Positions 34,060-45,005 of a DNA stretch of 64,000 nucleotides are shown here, piece by piece. This stretch comes from Hygrophila difformis. Taxonomy: Eukaryota > Streptophyta > Magnoliopsida > Lamiales > Acanthaceae. A program made the position numbers and the translations under genes. The DNA lies in the NCBI GenBank assembly GCA_030278955.1, contig JAOANR010000003.1, positions 19,677,050 to 19,741,049 of the forward strand, read 5' to 3'. Position 1 is the first letter of the stretch; the number at the start of each line of letters is the position of its first letter. A model generated the notes under the pieces. The model ran no database searches. It was not told the origin of the DNA and saw only the letters and a list, made by a program, of their open reading frames with translations.

Positions 34060-37000
34060 TGTAACATCCCAGATTATTATTTCATAATAAAATTAATTAA
34101 TTATGATTAATTATTTAAATTGGGCTCAATTACATGTAAATTGTGTTGTGGGAATGGAATTATGCTAGAAGCCTAACCATAATTAAAAGAAGCAAGAGAG
34201 CCCAAGACTTCTCCAACCCATTTTAATTCAATAAGGAAGAAATGTAGTATGGAAAATTGTGCAGGGACTAAGGTGCAATTAGAAAATTTCTAGGAGACCC
34301 ATTGACCTTAAATTGGGAAAATTAGATGTTGGTCTTCATTCTCATCACTCAACCTGTCACTTTAGAGAGAGGAAAAGAGAGCTAGGGCAGTGATTGATTC
34401 CTGCGACTTGGAGGAAGAAGGGGAGACAGTGGAATCGAACGATTCAAGGTGCAATTGAAGCTTCCCTAAACTCTTATCAAGGTATGGCAGTCTTGTTCTT
34501 CATCTTCTTTCTCTTGTTCGAAATTAAGGGGGATTTTGGGAGTAATTTGGAGACTCACCGGAGAATGAGGAGGGGCGCCGGTGTGAGGGTAAGATGAGGA
34601 TGAAGGTGACGATTGTGGCACGGTGGAGGGCTGGAGGCGGCGCCTCCAGCCGGACGTGGTGACAGCGTGCCCGCAGGCGCGCTGTGGTGGTGCGGCAGCA
34701 GCTGCTGCCGCTGTGAGCGGCCGCCGGCCTGTCGCCGGCGGCGTAGTGGTGGTGCTGTGGCCGCGGTGGTGTTGGCGGCAATGGTGGTGAACGGCGGCAG
34801 TGGTGGTGTTCTTTGGGTGTTTTCACATTTTGGCTTTTTGGTGCTATTTGAAAGCTATATTTTTCTTTGGGGTATGATTATGTGTGTGGGTATGGAATTG
34901 CTTGTGCAATCTATGAACTTGTTGGTAGATGTTGTAATTGAGTTTATTGGGGACATTTGAGTATGTGTTTAAAGTGATTACTTTGAGTAATGGTTGAAAT
35001 TGATATTAGTGAAAGGTTGTGAAGTTGGGGATTCTTGAATTCATGTGTTGATTTGGGTTTTTAGTTGGAGATATTGGAATTGTGTTTGATCAAATACATA
35101 TTATGGAGTAGAAATGGGGTATTTGTAATGTGTTAGCTAGAGAGTTGAAATATGTTTAATTGGTTATGTTGATCTTGGGGAATCATGTTTATGAGTTTAT
35201 GAGTGGTATTGTTGAGTATTCTTGGATACCTTAATACGTGAGGAAATGGATTTCACTGTTGCTAGTTAGTATCTTGAATTGGTATTATTGTTTATTATTT
35301 TGGAGAAAGACCATCTACTAATTATGTTGTTTTAGTTATTTGATAAATTGTTGGCATGTCAACTTGAGTGTTAGGATAAATTTTAATTGAGCATATTTGG
35401 ATTCATGAATTATATGAATTTGTGCTAGTAATTCTTAATTATCTAAATTGGAGTACTTGTTAAATTTTAGAGCTTATTGGTACTAATTGGATTAATTGGG
35501 ATGTCTTGCTAGTCTTAATATGAGATTATTTGAATGCTTGAAACTTTTAGATCTTGGGTGTTGGGTTGATTTTATTATTGGCTTTGATTGTTAGAATTAT
35601 CCAAATTCTATGTTGGTAAACGTAGAATGTGATTGTTGGATGGTTGGTTATGCGGGCATGAATAAGGTGTTTGGAGGTTGATGTTGGTTTGGTGAGAGGA
35701 TGGGATGATGGTGTCTATGTTGTATATATTATTTTAATTCTTATGATTATATTTTGTATAGGGAACAACTGTGAAGACATTGGACGGGTGCAGACATAAA
35801 GGAAGCTTTGAAGAATTATAATAAAGGCAAGGTTTAGAATAGCAATTTAGATAGGGGTTAAGAATAGACTAGTATAGTCTATGTTGCCTTAGTATTGGGA
35901 ACTCTTGTGTGTACGGATTCCCTGCGTATAATGAGGATGCCTTAGAATTAGGCTAGAATTGTTTGCGAATATCTCACTAATTATTATGCTTATAACCTGG
36001 AACTTAGTTTGCAATTAGAGAAGATCTACCATGCCTTAGTTTCGGATGGAATCTTGCGTTGCTTCTATTTTGATGTTATGAGTTGAGTGCCGATACATGG
36101 GACTTGGCACACCCTTTATTATAATTAACTCGTAGTGAGTTGTCTATCTTGTCATGATGTGTTGATATTATTGTGAACTTAAATTATGCTTTTGAGGATA
36201 TTGGATATCCTATGCTTACGAGTCGGTATCCGATTGGGCATAGTTAGTATCTTATCCTGGCATTGAGACTGATAAGGATTTTATATCCGTAGTCTGAAAA
36301 TTTGGCTGATAAGGACTCATGATCCGTAGCCTGACCCACTTGCCATAAGCCACGTTCTCAGCTGTTAGTGTCCGCGGCGGGGGCACTGTGGGTATGTCTT
36401 CCGACCATTAAGGGGAGTGAACCCTTATATGGGGGGGAATACCGACCATGGTACTTAGGATGCGCGCTAGACATTCTTATGTGTTGCATTTAGGGTAGGT
36501 AGACATCATAGGTCATAACATTACATCTCATCATCCATCATTCATTTTATCTGCAGTGGTTGAAGCACCGGTATGGGACGGTGTGATGTTTACTTTCTGT
36601 ATTTATTTTATATCCTTAATTATTGTTATTATTATTATTATTTATATAGTATAGTGTTATCATTATTGTGCCCCGTTTCCCCTGCTATATCTATTCCTTG
36701 CCAGTACGTTGTACTGACACCTTGCTGTTGTCTGTTTTATAGATCTTCCTACGAATAGCGCAGAGCACGATGATGGGGGTTCGGGTTGAGCGGACTAGCT
36801 AGGCTGCATCCATTATATTTATTGTTTAGAATAAATATTATATGCTCTTGCCTAATCTTTGATGAGAATATATGTTATTCCTTAAATGTGATCGGTTGTC
36901 ACATATGATTTACTTATTGGGTATTTCTGGTATTGGATGTGTGATCATGTCATTATATTATTTCAGGGCTTGTTGCCCGGATATGCCATGTACTGTTCCT

Positions 37001-37160
37001 GGGCTATGTACTGCTTTTGTTGGCATTTATTCGATTGTGATACAGGTTTGTATTTATACCTCGCTTCGTATTGACTATCTAAGCTGAGTGATCAACAGTT
37101 TAGAATAGTTAATACGGCGGTGGCGTCACGAAAATGGTTTTAAATTTTCGGGGCGTTACA
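34060..37160 (+). repeat. LTR3 (3101 bp)
   Basis: Collinear with LTR2 at roughly 98-99% identity by eye. It starts TGTAACATCCC, ends GCGTTACA and is followed by TSD AGGAA. Confidence 0.92.
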
Positions 37161-37165
37161 AGGAA

Positions 37166-37607
37166 TATCTTGATCCACCAATTTCAATAAACCAAGCTAT
37201 TCTAAACCATGAGTACGAATCTCCACAATTTCAATAAGATAGTAGGAGGGATGGATTCAATTAATTATATTATACAAACCATTATTTAGAAGACCTAGAA
37301 AATATTAGATTTTAATAGAGCTTTTTTGGATGAAAGATTTTAATAGAGTTGAGTATGAATGTTGCGTCATGAATTAAAAATTTACAATAAAGAAAACATT
37401 CATACTTAAATCTCAGCCCTATAACCAATTATTAGATTCGAAGAGAGTTGAGCATCTATGTTTCTCCATGAATTATAATAAAGCAATCACTGATATCAGA
37501 TCTCAGCCATAATATCAAAACCAAATGTAAGATTCAAAGACATGCGTGCATACTTGTTTCATTGAGGAATCGGGATACACAACATAATAAGATGTCATGG
37601 GACATGA
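37166..37607. other. Intergenic DNA between two LTR elements
   Basis: AT-rich, with two diverged direct copies of a roughly 100-bp stretch (around 37340-37430 and 37440-37530, both with GAATTA..AATAAAG and ATCTCAGCC). No gene. Confidence 0.5.
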
Positions 37608-37612
37608 ATGAT

Positions 37613-40600
37613 TGTAACATCCCCATTTTCCCTAAAGGTACAACGGAAGCACAGTGCAGGGAGAATGGGCCGATGTTACCGCCACGCATTCCGGGCCGTC
37701 CGGAATACGCTACGGCTAGCTGGCATACTTGCATACAATCAGAGTTTGATGAATATGCTATATACTTTCCGGATAAGTTAACATAACTCAAACGGATGAA
37801 CAGATTTTTGCGAATACGTGCAATGATAATATCGGAATAAACCCATGGAGATTTCATTTAATAAAAGGGACATTTATATATATATATATATATAAAATTA
37901 AAATAGTTCATTAGTCACACATATAAATATAATCGTTCGTCACACATTAAAATACGAGGCGTATAAATTACAGATACGGTGGAAACTTTAAAATATACGT
38001 CCTCGCTTTATTAACACACATATACCAAGTTGTTTAATTCCATTAAGGAAATTTAAAATATTATACATAACTCGCACTCAAATTTGAAATATTCGGAATA
38101 AACCCAAACCGTGCCCGATGCGTGAAATGTTTTACTGATCTTCACAAATATCCAAACCTGAGAGTGAACATGAAAAGTGTAGAGTCAGCGAAAAACAATC
38201 GCTGAGTAAGGAGACCCTTACTCCCGGAGGAGGTCGAGTTACAGAAATAATTTAAATAACATTTACGGAATAAGGCATGCTTAAACGAAGATAATTAATA
38301 CATATACGAAATATTAATCTATATCCCGGGAACAGATAATATGACAATATGCGTTACCGAGAAATTATTATCTCGGCCACCGTGATGTGCAGGTTCCCCG
38401 CCGTAGGGCCCAATTCGCACATACACTCAAGGGTGTGGGGGAGGTAAGAAATTTCCTCAACCCACTGTGAGATAAGGTAATGGCATCGGGCTGAGTAACC
38501 CCAGTGGTCCCCGCGTGGCTAAAATATGCACAACAAACGAGGGAGTTGGGCAGCAGCGACCCACACACAGTCCCACCCCCGTAACAATGCGCGCTCAAAA
38601 ATCCGTAGGATTTTGAGAATAGTTGCAACAATTATTAGGTACAGTAAAAATATAGCATACCAATATTCTAAAAACGGTAGGGAGCAATAAGCATAAATTT
38701 AAAATATAATAAAGCGGTATTTAAAAATTTATGCTTAAGCTAAAAATAATTTGGGCTTACTCCAAAAGAGTAAAAATCTACTTACTGTTACCGTGGGCAG
38801 GATGGACACGATACGCACACGGGCAACGAGCAGATAACCTTTCCCCGCTACTTGACTAGCAAGTTTAATATTAATCTAGCATGTTACAATAATTTTTAGA
38901 GGAAATAATAACTAAAAAAATAAATATGATTATAAATATATTTTATACTACCTTGGCCCAAGATGATAGATAAATATCGCAATTCTGCTGCTCTATTCGG
39001 AGTACTGCAACGGACTAACTATCTATGACCTTTTTTTTTTTTTAATATATTATTATATATATATATGTATATATCTTTAGAGGGTTTCTTTAAAATTTTG
39101 GAAGAGAGGAAAGTATAGGGTAGACAGAAAACATTGATTTTAACAGAAAATTAGAAGGGAGAAATCAGATCTGCAAAGTGAGGAAAAAAAAAATATGGAG
39201 CAGATCTCGGGTAAGCCCTATATTTATATAGGGAGCTGTTAGCCTGTCACTCTCACCTGCATTTTTAGTCAAAAATGCCATCTAGCCGCCCAGCCCCTGC
39301 TCTCTTCTTTTTTTCTTCTGCTCAGTCTCCCATTTCGGCTCAGTCCACACCCAATTTTCTCTTCTCCCCTAATATTTCTTTCCAAACTTCTTTGTCTCCA
39401 TTACAATTTTCAAACTCCCTCTACAATTTTTCCTTTTCTGGCGGCGGCCGACGGCGGCGGCGGCGGCGGCGATCCTTCTCTCACTCTCGGATCTCTCTCT
39501 CTCTTTCTATTCTTCTTCTTTTTTTTGTTCAATCTTGTTGGTTTTGAGGAGAAGGGATGGATATGGAGAGGATGGTGGTGGTGGTGAGATGGGGAAGTGG
39601 CGGCGGTGGCCGCGGGTGGTGATGAGGCCGCCGGGTGGTGGTGGCGCGAGAGGGGGGCTGTGGTGGTGAAACGAAATGGTGGTGGTGTGGTGGCTACGGG
39701 TGGTGGCTGCGGGGGGTGGGGAGGCCGCCGGGGGCTGCTGGGCGGCGGTGGTGTCGCGGCGAGCTCGGCGGCGGCGCGGCGACTGTAGGGTGGAGGTGGT
39801 GGTGTTTGGAGACTCGGGTGGCCGGAGGAAGGGCGAAGATGGCCGGAAAAAGAGAGGGGATCACGGTGGTGGTGCGATGGCCGGAAATGGGAACGGAGAT
39901 GGTGGCTGTGGAGGTCGCCGGTTTGTGGTGGTGGTGGAATGAACGATGGTGGCGGCGGAATGAACGAAGATGGTGGCTGTGGAGGTCGCCGGTTTGTGGT
40001 TGCGGGATGGCGGCGGTGAGTCGGTGATGGCGAGATGGGGGCGGCCGGAGGTAGAGGAAGAAGATGGAGAGGCGGTGAGTTGGTCGGAGGTTGCCGGAAT
40101 CTTCGCCGGCGGCGAAAGCGGCGCCGGAAAGTGGGGGGCGGCGGCAGTAGGTTTATTTTAGGGTTAGGGTTTGGTTTAGGGTTTGGGCTAGGGTTTGGGC
40201 TAGGGTTTGGATTGGGCTTAATTGGTTTGTGTTTTGGGCTTTTATTTTTGTTCTTTTCTTTTACTTGTTGGGTCTGGCCCAATTTTATCCAATCAATTAA
40301 TCTTAATCATGGACTTAATAATTCTTAACACTTAAAATTTAAACTTAACGGATGTAATGGAATTAATTTTATTTATCAATTTGGCACCAATAATCAAATA
40401 ATTAAAGACTCCGATTCCTCAATTTGGGATAATTGGTACTTAAGTAGTCGGACAAAATATAATTTTTCAACACTTGAATGGATTAATATTTTTAATTCAT
40501 TGATACGGGCTTAAATTTATAATTTAATTAATGTTAATAATATGAAACCCGGTATTTATAAATTAATGGTCCTAGCCAACTTGTTCTAATTAACTATGTA

Positions 40601-40755
40601 GAAGATAGATTAAATAATCATCTTCCAATGTTTTTACAAAAGTCATTTATATATATATATTGAGCTAGTAAAAATTTAAACTTGATTATTTGTTCATTAA
40701 AATAAAATTATTGTTATTATTATTATTATTATTTAAATTTTTACGGAGTGTTATA
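37613..40755 (-). mobile_element. Solo LTR of a large Gypsy-type element (3143 bp)
   Basis: Starts TGTAACATCCCC and ends GAGTGTTATA (final CA changed to TA), with TSD ATGAT at 37608-37612 and 40756-40760. No internal domain or second LTR. Minus orientation is inferred from the GC-rich block 600 bp from the right end (as in LTR2/LTR3 read plus) and from the stem-loop at 38185-38205 that reads TTACTCAGCG on the minus strand. Low-complexity proline/arginine frames within 39400-40300 reflect CCG/CGG repeats, not a gene. Confidence 0.82.
40154..40210 (+). repeat. Degenerate TTTAGGG-like tract inside the solo LTR
   Basis: Several TTTAGGG and GGGCTAGGGTTTG units in about 55 bp resemble plant telomere repeats. 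They lie within the LTR and are imperfect, so this is not evidence of a telomere. Confidence 0.55.
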
Positions 40756-40760
40756 ATGAT

Positions 40761-42329
40761 GATGCATATTGAAACGTGGATTATAATTCACAATATCCTC
40801 TTATAAATTATAAGCTAATCAACGGGGAAGAAGATCAAAAGATAATGTGTAAGAGTAAATCCTTAAGCAGTAAGAGATAATTGTTCCCAGCAAATAGAAT
40901 TAGAAACTATGGCCTAAAGGACTAAAAATGCAGTCTCAAATATTAAAAGATGATTGGAGTGTAAAATTCATTAAGACTATCGGAAAGCATTAGCTATTAC
41001 AAAGGTTTATGAGTTAATATGTTACTATAAATTACTTTTTACACCCATTGTATGCATATATAGATTGTATGTTGCATTTGAATGAATAGTTTAAAATGAT
41101 TTTTCAAGTTTTTGTTATAAAAAATTATATATACAAAATTTAATTCTTTCCTCAAAAGGCTCCAGATAATTTTTTATTTTTTTTAAAAAAAAGAAATAAC
41201 AAAACTAAAAAAAAATAAAACAAAAACGGAATGGATGGAGTTTTACGAACACATTATATACTCTCTAATTTCCTATACATAATTCATACATTAAGCAACC
41301 TAAATGTAGAAATATATCAAATTCACTGCCATTTGCATCTAGGATTCCCTTACAAATCAAAACAAAATTGAACAAAAACCAAAGCGATTAAACCCCATTC
41401 TAGAATCGTTAAATTATATGCAAAATGTAAAATTCTTAATCATTTGTATCATAAAAGGAGAGAATTCAAATAGGAATAGAATGATAGGAGAGAATTGATT
41501 CCATAGTATCATTATATCAATATTGTAATATAAAATTGCTAAAATCACCTGAAATTGCTACAATCACACTGAATGAGATATGAGCAATCAAATTCAAATA
41601 GAAATAGAATTATAGGAGAGAATTAATTTCATAGTATCATTATATCAATATTGTAGTGTAAAAACTACTTATGTGGAAATGATTATGTATGAAATTAGTA
41701 TATAGTCATATTGACATTAAATAACAATATGTAATGGCATTTGATTTATTTATTACTTATGTATTGTAACTGTCCGTATGTGAATCACTTTAACAATGAT
41801 TATCCAATCATATTTGTTGTCCATCAATGAATTCAAACTATCATACTTCATTATATTTATCATTTATCTTAATATGAAGAATTATTTAACTGTGAAAAAT
41901 AAATCCAAAACTGTGTGTTTAATAATTGAATATAAAATTAGTGGAGAACAATAAGGTAATACAATAAAGAAGTATCCACTTTTTGTACTTACATTTTCAG
42001 CGAAATTAGCAGTTTTTCAACTATTATGGAATGATTATCTTCCTATTTTCCTTAGTAATAATATATAAGTGAATATGAATACATTTTTGGTACATCATTA
42101 AAAGTATTATGCATGTTTTTAATGCTATGCACGCATCGATGCACAGAAGGGCTCTGTTCTATAGTCATATAATTAACACTTCAGGTTTTCATTTTTTTCT
42201 TGGCAATATATCATCAAATGATATCGTAAAATCGACTAATAAATTTTTTGACCTTTTTGAGAAACTAAAAAAATGCAAAATTCTGGATTATGTTCATAAG
42301 AAGAAAAAAATTTATTTTTTCAATAATTA
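40761..42329. other. AT-rich intergenic DNA
   Basis: No gene recognised. Contains poly-A stretches near 41180-41220 and a spaced direct repeat at 41463-41661. Confidence 0.55.
41463..41661 (+). repeat. 71-bp direct repeat, two copies 128 bp apart
   Basis: Copies at 41463-41533 and 41591-41661 share ATAGTATCATTATATCAATA and an upstream AGGAGAGAATT, with about 90% identity. They flank a 57-bp spacer. Origin unknown. Confidence 0.75.
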
Positions 42330-42870
42330 TTTTTTCTTTGTATTATTTTCCTTTATTAAAATTATTTTTATGATAAAAAATATATTTAAAAATTAAGCCT
42401 TATACAAAAATAAGGATTAAATTTTGACTAAATTTTTTTAACGAATTATAATTTCTTATTAACTATATATATTTTGATAAATTACCTAAAATATTATTAT
42501 TATTAATTTTTTAATTTATTATATTTTTTTGATAAATATTGACACCTATGTGTCGTCAAACATGAGTGTAAGCCTAAACTATATATTTTTTATTTTATTA
42601 TATTGATTTAGGTTAATATTTTAGTTTTGAATATATAAATAATATAATATATATTTGAAAATATTACTTATTAAATTAAATAATTTATAATGTACTGATT
42701 TAAATAAATATGTCATAAATATCAAATATATTATAATTTATTTCAATTTATATTTTTATTAAAAAGTATATATGGAAAGATTTTCTCAAGATTTTCTTGT
42801 ACTAACAAATAAATTTATTATCTAAATATAGAATATTTAAAAGATTAATCATGTGGCATGCGGACGTGTA
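42330..42870 (+). repeat. AT-rich repeat family, copy A
   Basis: Begins near a CTTTGTATTATTTTCCTTTA stretch, has AATTAAGCCTTATAC in the middle and ends AAAGATTTTCTCAAGATTTT. The same order recurs in copy B (44150 onward, resuming at 49892). Family not recognised. Confidence 0.55.
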
Positions 42871-43724
42871 ATTATTTTGAATGACTGTACTATCTTTCCA
42901 TGCTCTTATAGAATTTTTTCGCCTGCTGCGCACGGATGTTGAACTTATATGAAGATTATAAAATTAGAAGATAACTTTTTTTGAGTTATTACATAAGGTT
43001 CAAAGTCTTTTGCTTAAATAGTGGTGGAAATGTATGGAACAAAACATTGAGGGAAATAAAGGAGATAATAGGAGCATGGAAAGAAATTCAAACCCCAAAT
43101 AGGTGGATATAATATAAAATATTTTTTCCAACATTGAAAAAATAAATATATAGTTTCGCTTTCATATCTAAAATACTAAGAACAATTGGAAAAAAAGATA
43201 ACCTTTAACTATTCAAAATTCGAATTACTTCAAAATTATGTATGACTACCCACCACAAATCTTTACGTATAATTTATACTAAAATACTTCTTATATCCTT
43301 TTAGAGTACAAATTGTTTATAAAAATTTGTATAACAATTTACTCCGACTTTCATATACATTTTTATTTATATCGAAATAGTTAACAATGAAGGATATTAT
43401 GTTTAATAATTAAACTATGATGTGCTATTTTTTTTATTTTCTTTAATTTTTTTTTTAAAAAATGATGTAGAATTTGTTTAGAATGATATGAATTTTTTCA
43501 GGTGATGAATCAATTTATATTAATAAATTTTTTAGAATCAATGAACTAATTACACCATAAATAAAGTTTTTTAAATTTATTTAGAAATAATGAATTGACG
43601 TTAAAAAAATTATATAGTCCGTACAAACAAAAAAATATTTAGAATTTATATTTAGGTATTTATAGATAATTAAATATATTAAAATACTAATAACATTATA
43701 TGTTTGTTATAATACCTAGTTTTT
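42871..43724. other. AT-rich intergenic DNA
   Basis: Low-complexity AT-rich sequence. No gene, RNA or element end seen. Confidence 0.5.
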
Positions 43725-44149
43725 CTTTATATTATTTTGTTTATCAAACTTATATTTATGAGATTAAGTTTCAACATTAGACCTGATATAAAAAAACTGA
43801 TGACAAAAATTTGATTTAATTTTTTATAATTGATTAAAATTTATAAATTTAATTATTTCATATATATTTAATGAAATATTTATATTAAAAATATATTATC
43901 ATTAATTAATAATGTTTGAAATCTATGATGTTAATTGTTAAATTCCTTATATTTATATAAGATTATATTTTAATTAGTTACATATTTTAAAATTATTTAA
44001 ATTTATTTAATAATATTATAATATTTCAATCTTTATTAAATATTATATATATACAATCAAATAATTTATATTATATAGTTTTATATTTCTTAATATTTGA
44101 AATGATAAGTATATTTACTATAATTAAAAAAACGCATACTTACATTTTT
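43725..44149 (+). repeat. AT-rich repeat family, copy C (about 425-bp unit)
   Basis: TTTTTCTTTATATTA at its start and AATAATTTATATTATATAGT near its end both recur about 425 and 870 bp downstream in copy B, so C and B are diverged tandem copies. Confidence 0.5.
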
Positions 44150-45005
44150 CTTTATATTTTTTAGTTTATCAAAATTGTATTTGTGAGATTAAATTTTTAA
44201 AATTAAGCCTTGTACATGAGAATTAAAATTTCATTAAATTTTTATAGTTCACTAAATTTTTTAATTTGATTATCTGATATATATTTTTAATGAAGTATTT
44301 TTTTTATTTAAAAACGGTTATTATATTCCTTGTGTTGATATGGGGGTGATTAACGAGTAGTGCTACTCGAACTCGACTCGGGACTCGGCTCGGAAAAAAC
44401 TCGACTCCTACTCGAAAAATTCGAGTCGAGTCGAGTAGTCGAGTACCGCACTCGAGTATCGAGCTCGAGCTCGAGTCCGTGTATATGATACTCGAACTCG
44501 AGTCGAGTACTCGAGTCAAGTCGAGTATTGAGTACTCGACCCATTTTCTTTTTTTTTTAATTTTTTGTAAATTTTAAAAGAAAAATAAAAAATAAAAAAT
44601 ACTCGATAAGCTCGAGTACTCGACTCGAGCTCAAGCTCAAGAAGGAAAAAAAATTTTAAAAAAAAATAATCGAGCTACTCGAGCTCGAACTCGAACTCGA
44701 GTCGAGTCGAGCTCGAGCTTGTGCTCAACTACTCGACTCGAGCTCGAGCTCGAGTAGCTCAAAAATGCCATCAAGTCAAGCTCGAGTACCCCACTACTCG
44801 AGCTCGACTCGACTCGTTATCACCCCTATGTTGATATATAGAATTATACTTGTAGATATAAATTTAACCTAAATTAAATTTATTTAATAATATTATAATA
44901 ATATTTATTAAAATATATATACAAACAAATAATTTATATTATATAGTTTTAATCAATTTATATAATTTAAGTGTAATAAATTTTTTATATCTTGTTAAAA
45001 TATAT
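44150..45005 (+). repeat. AT-rich repeat family, copy B (interrupted twice)
   Basis: Homologous to copies A and C. A hAT MITE at 44341-44828 splits it and the LTR element at 45006-49891 splits it again; the end (GGAGATTTTCTCAAGATTTT) resumes after 49896. This records an order of insertions. Confidence 0.5.
44341..44828. mobile_element. hAT-type MITE built from CTCGAG palindromes (488 bp)
   Basis: 8-bp TSD TGTTGATA at 44333-44340 and 44829-44836. Ends are TGGGGGTGATTAACGAG and, reversed, TAGGGGTGATAACGAG. Almost the entire body on both arms is runs of ACTCGA, GAGCTC and CGAGTCGAG around a short AT-rich centre. No transposase. Confidence 0.85.

Larger units (their letters stand above)
25215..37160 (+). 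mobile_element. Tandem large-LTR, non-coding retrotransposon array (LARD-like)
   Basis: The array is LTR1 (truncated), internal 1, LTR2, internal 2, LTR3. One TSD, AGGAA, flanks the whole array (25210-25214 and 37161-37165). The LTRs are about 3.1 kb and start TGTAACATCCC and end GGGGCGTTACA. Each internal domain has no gag or pol. An initiator-Met primer-binding site follows LTR2 and polypurine tracts precede LTR2 and LTR3. The structure fits a large retrotransposon derivative mobilised in trans, followed by unequal recombination between LTRs at the same site. Confidence 0.9.

Noticed and set aside
40154..40210. Possible interstitial telomere
   Set aside because: Only a few imperfect TTTAGGG units within an LTR. 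Too short and irregular for a chromosome-fusion relic.
39410..40282. 290-codon proline/arginine/histidine-rich open frame (minus strand)
   Set aside because: It lies inside a solo LTR and is produced by CCG/CAC-rich low-complexity DNA. There is no domain, and the opposite strand is also open in the same stretch.
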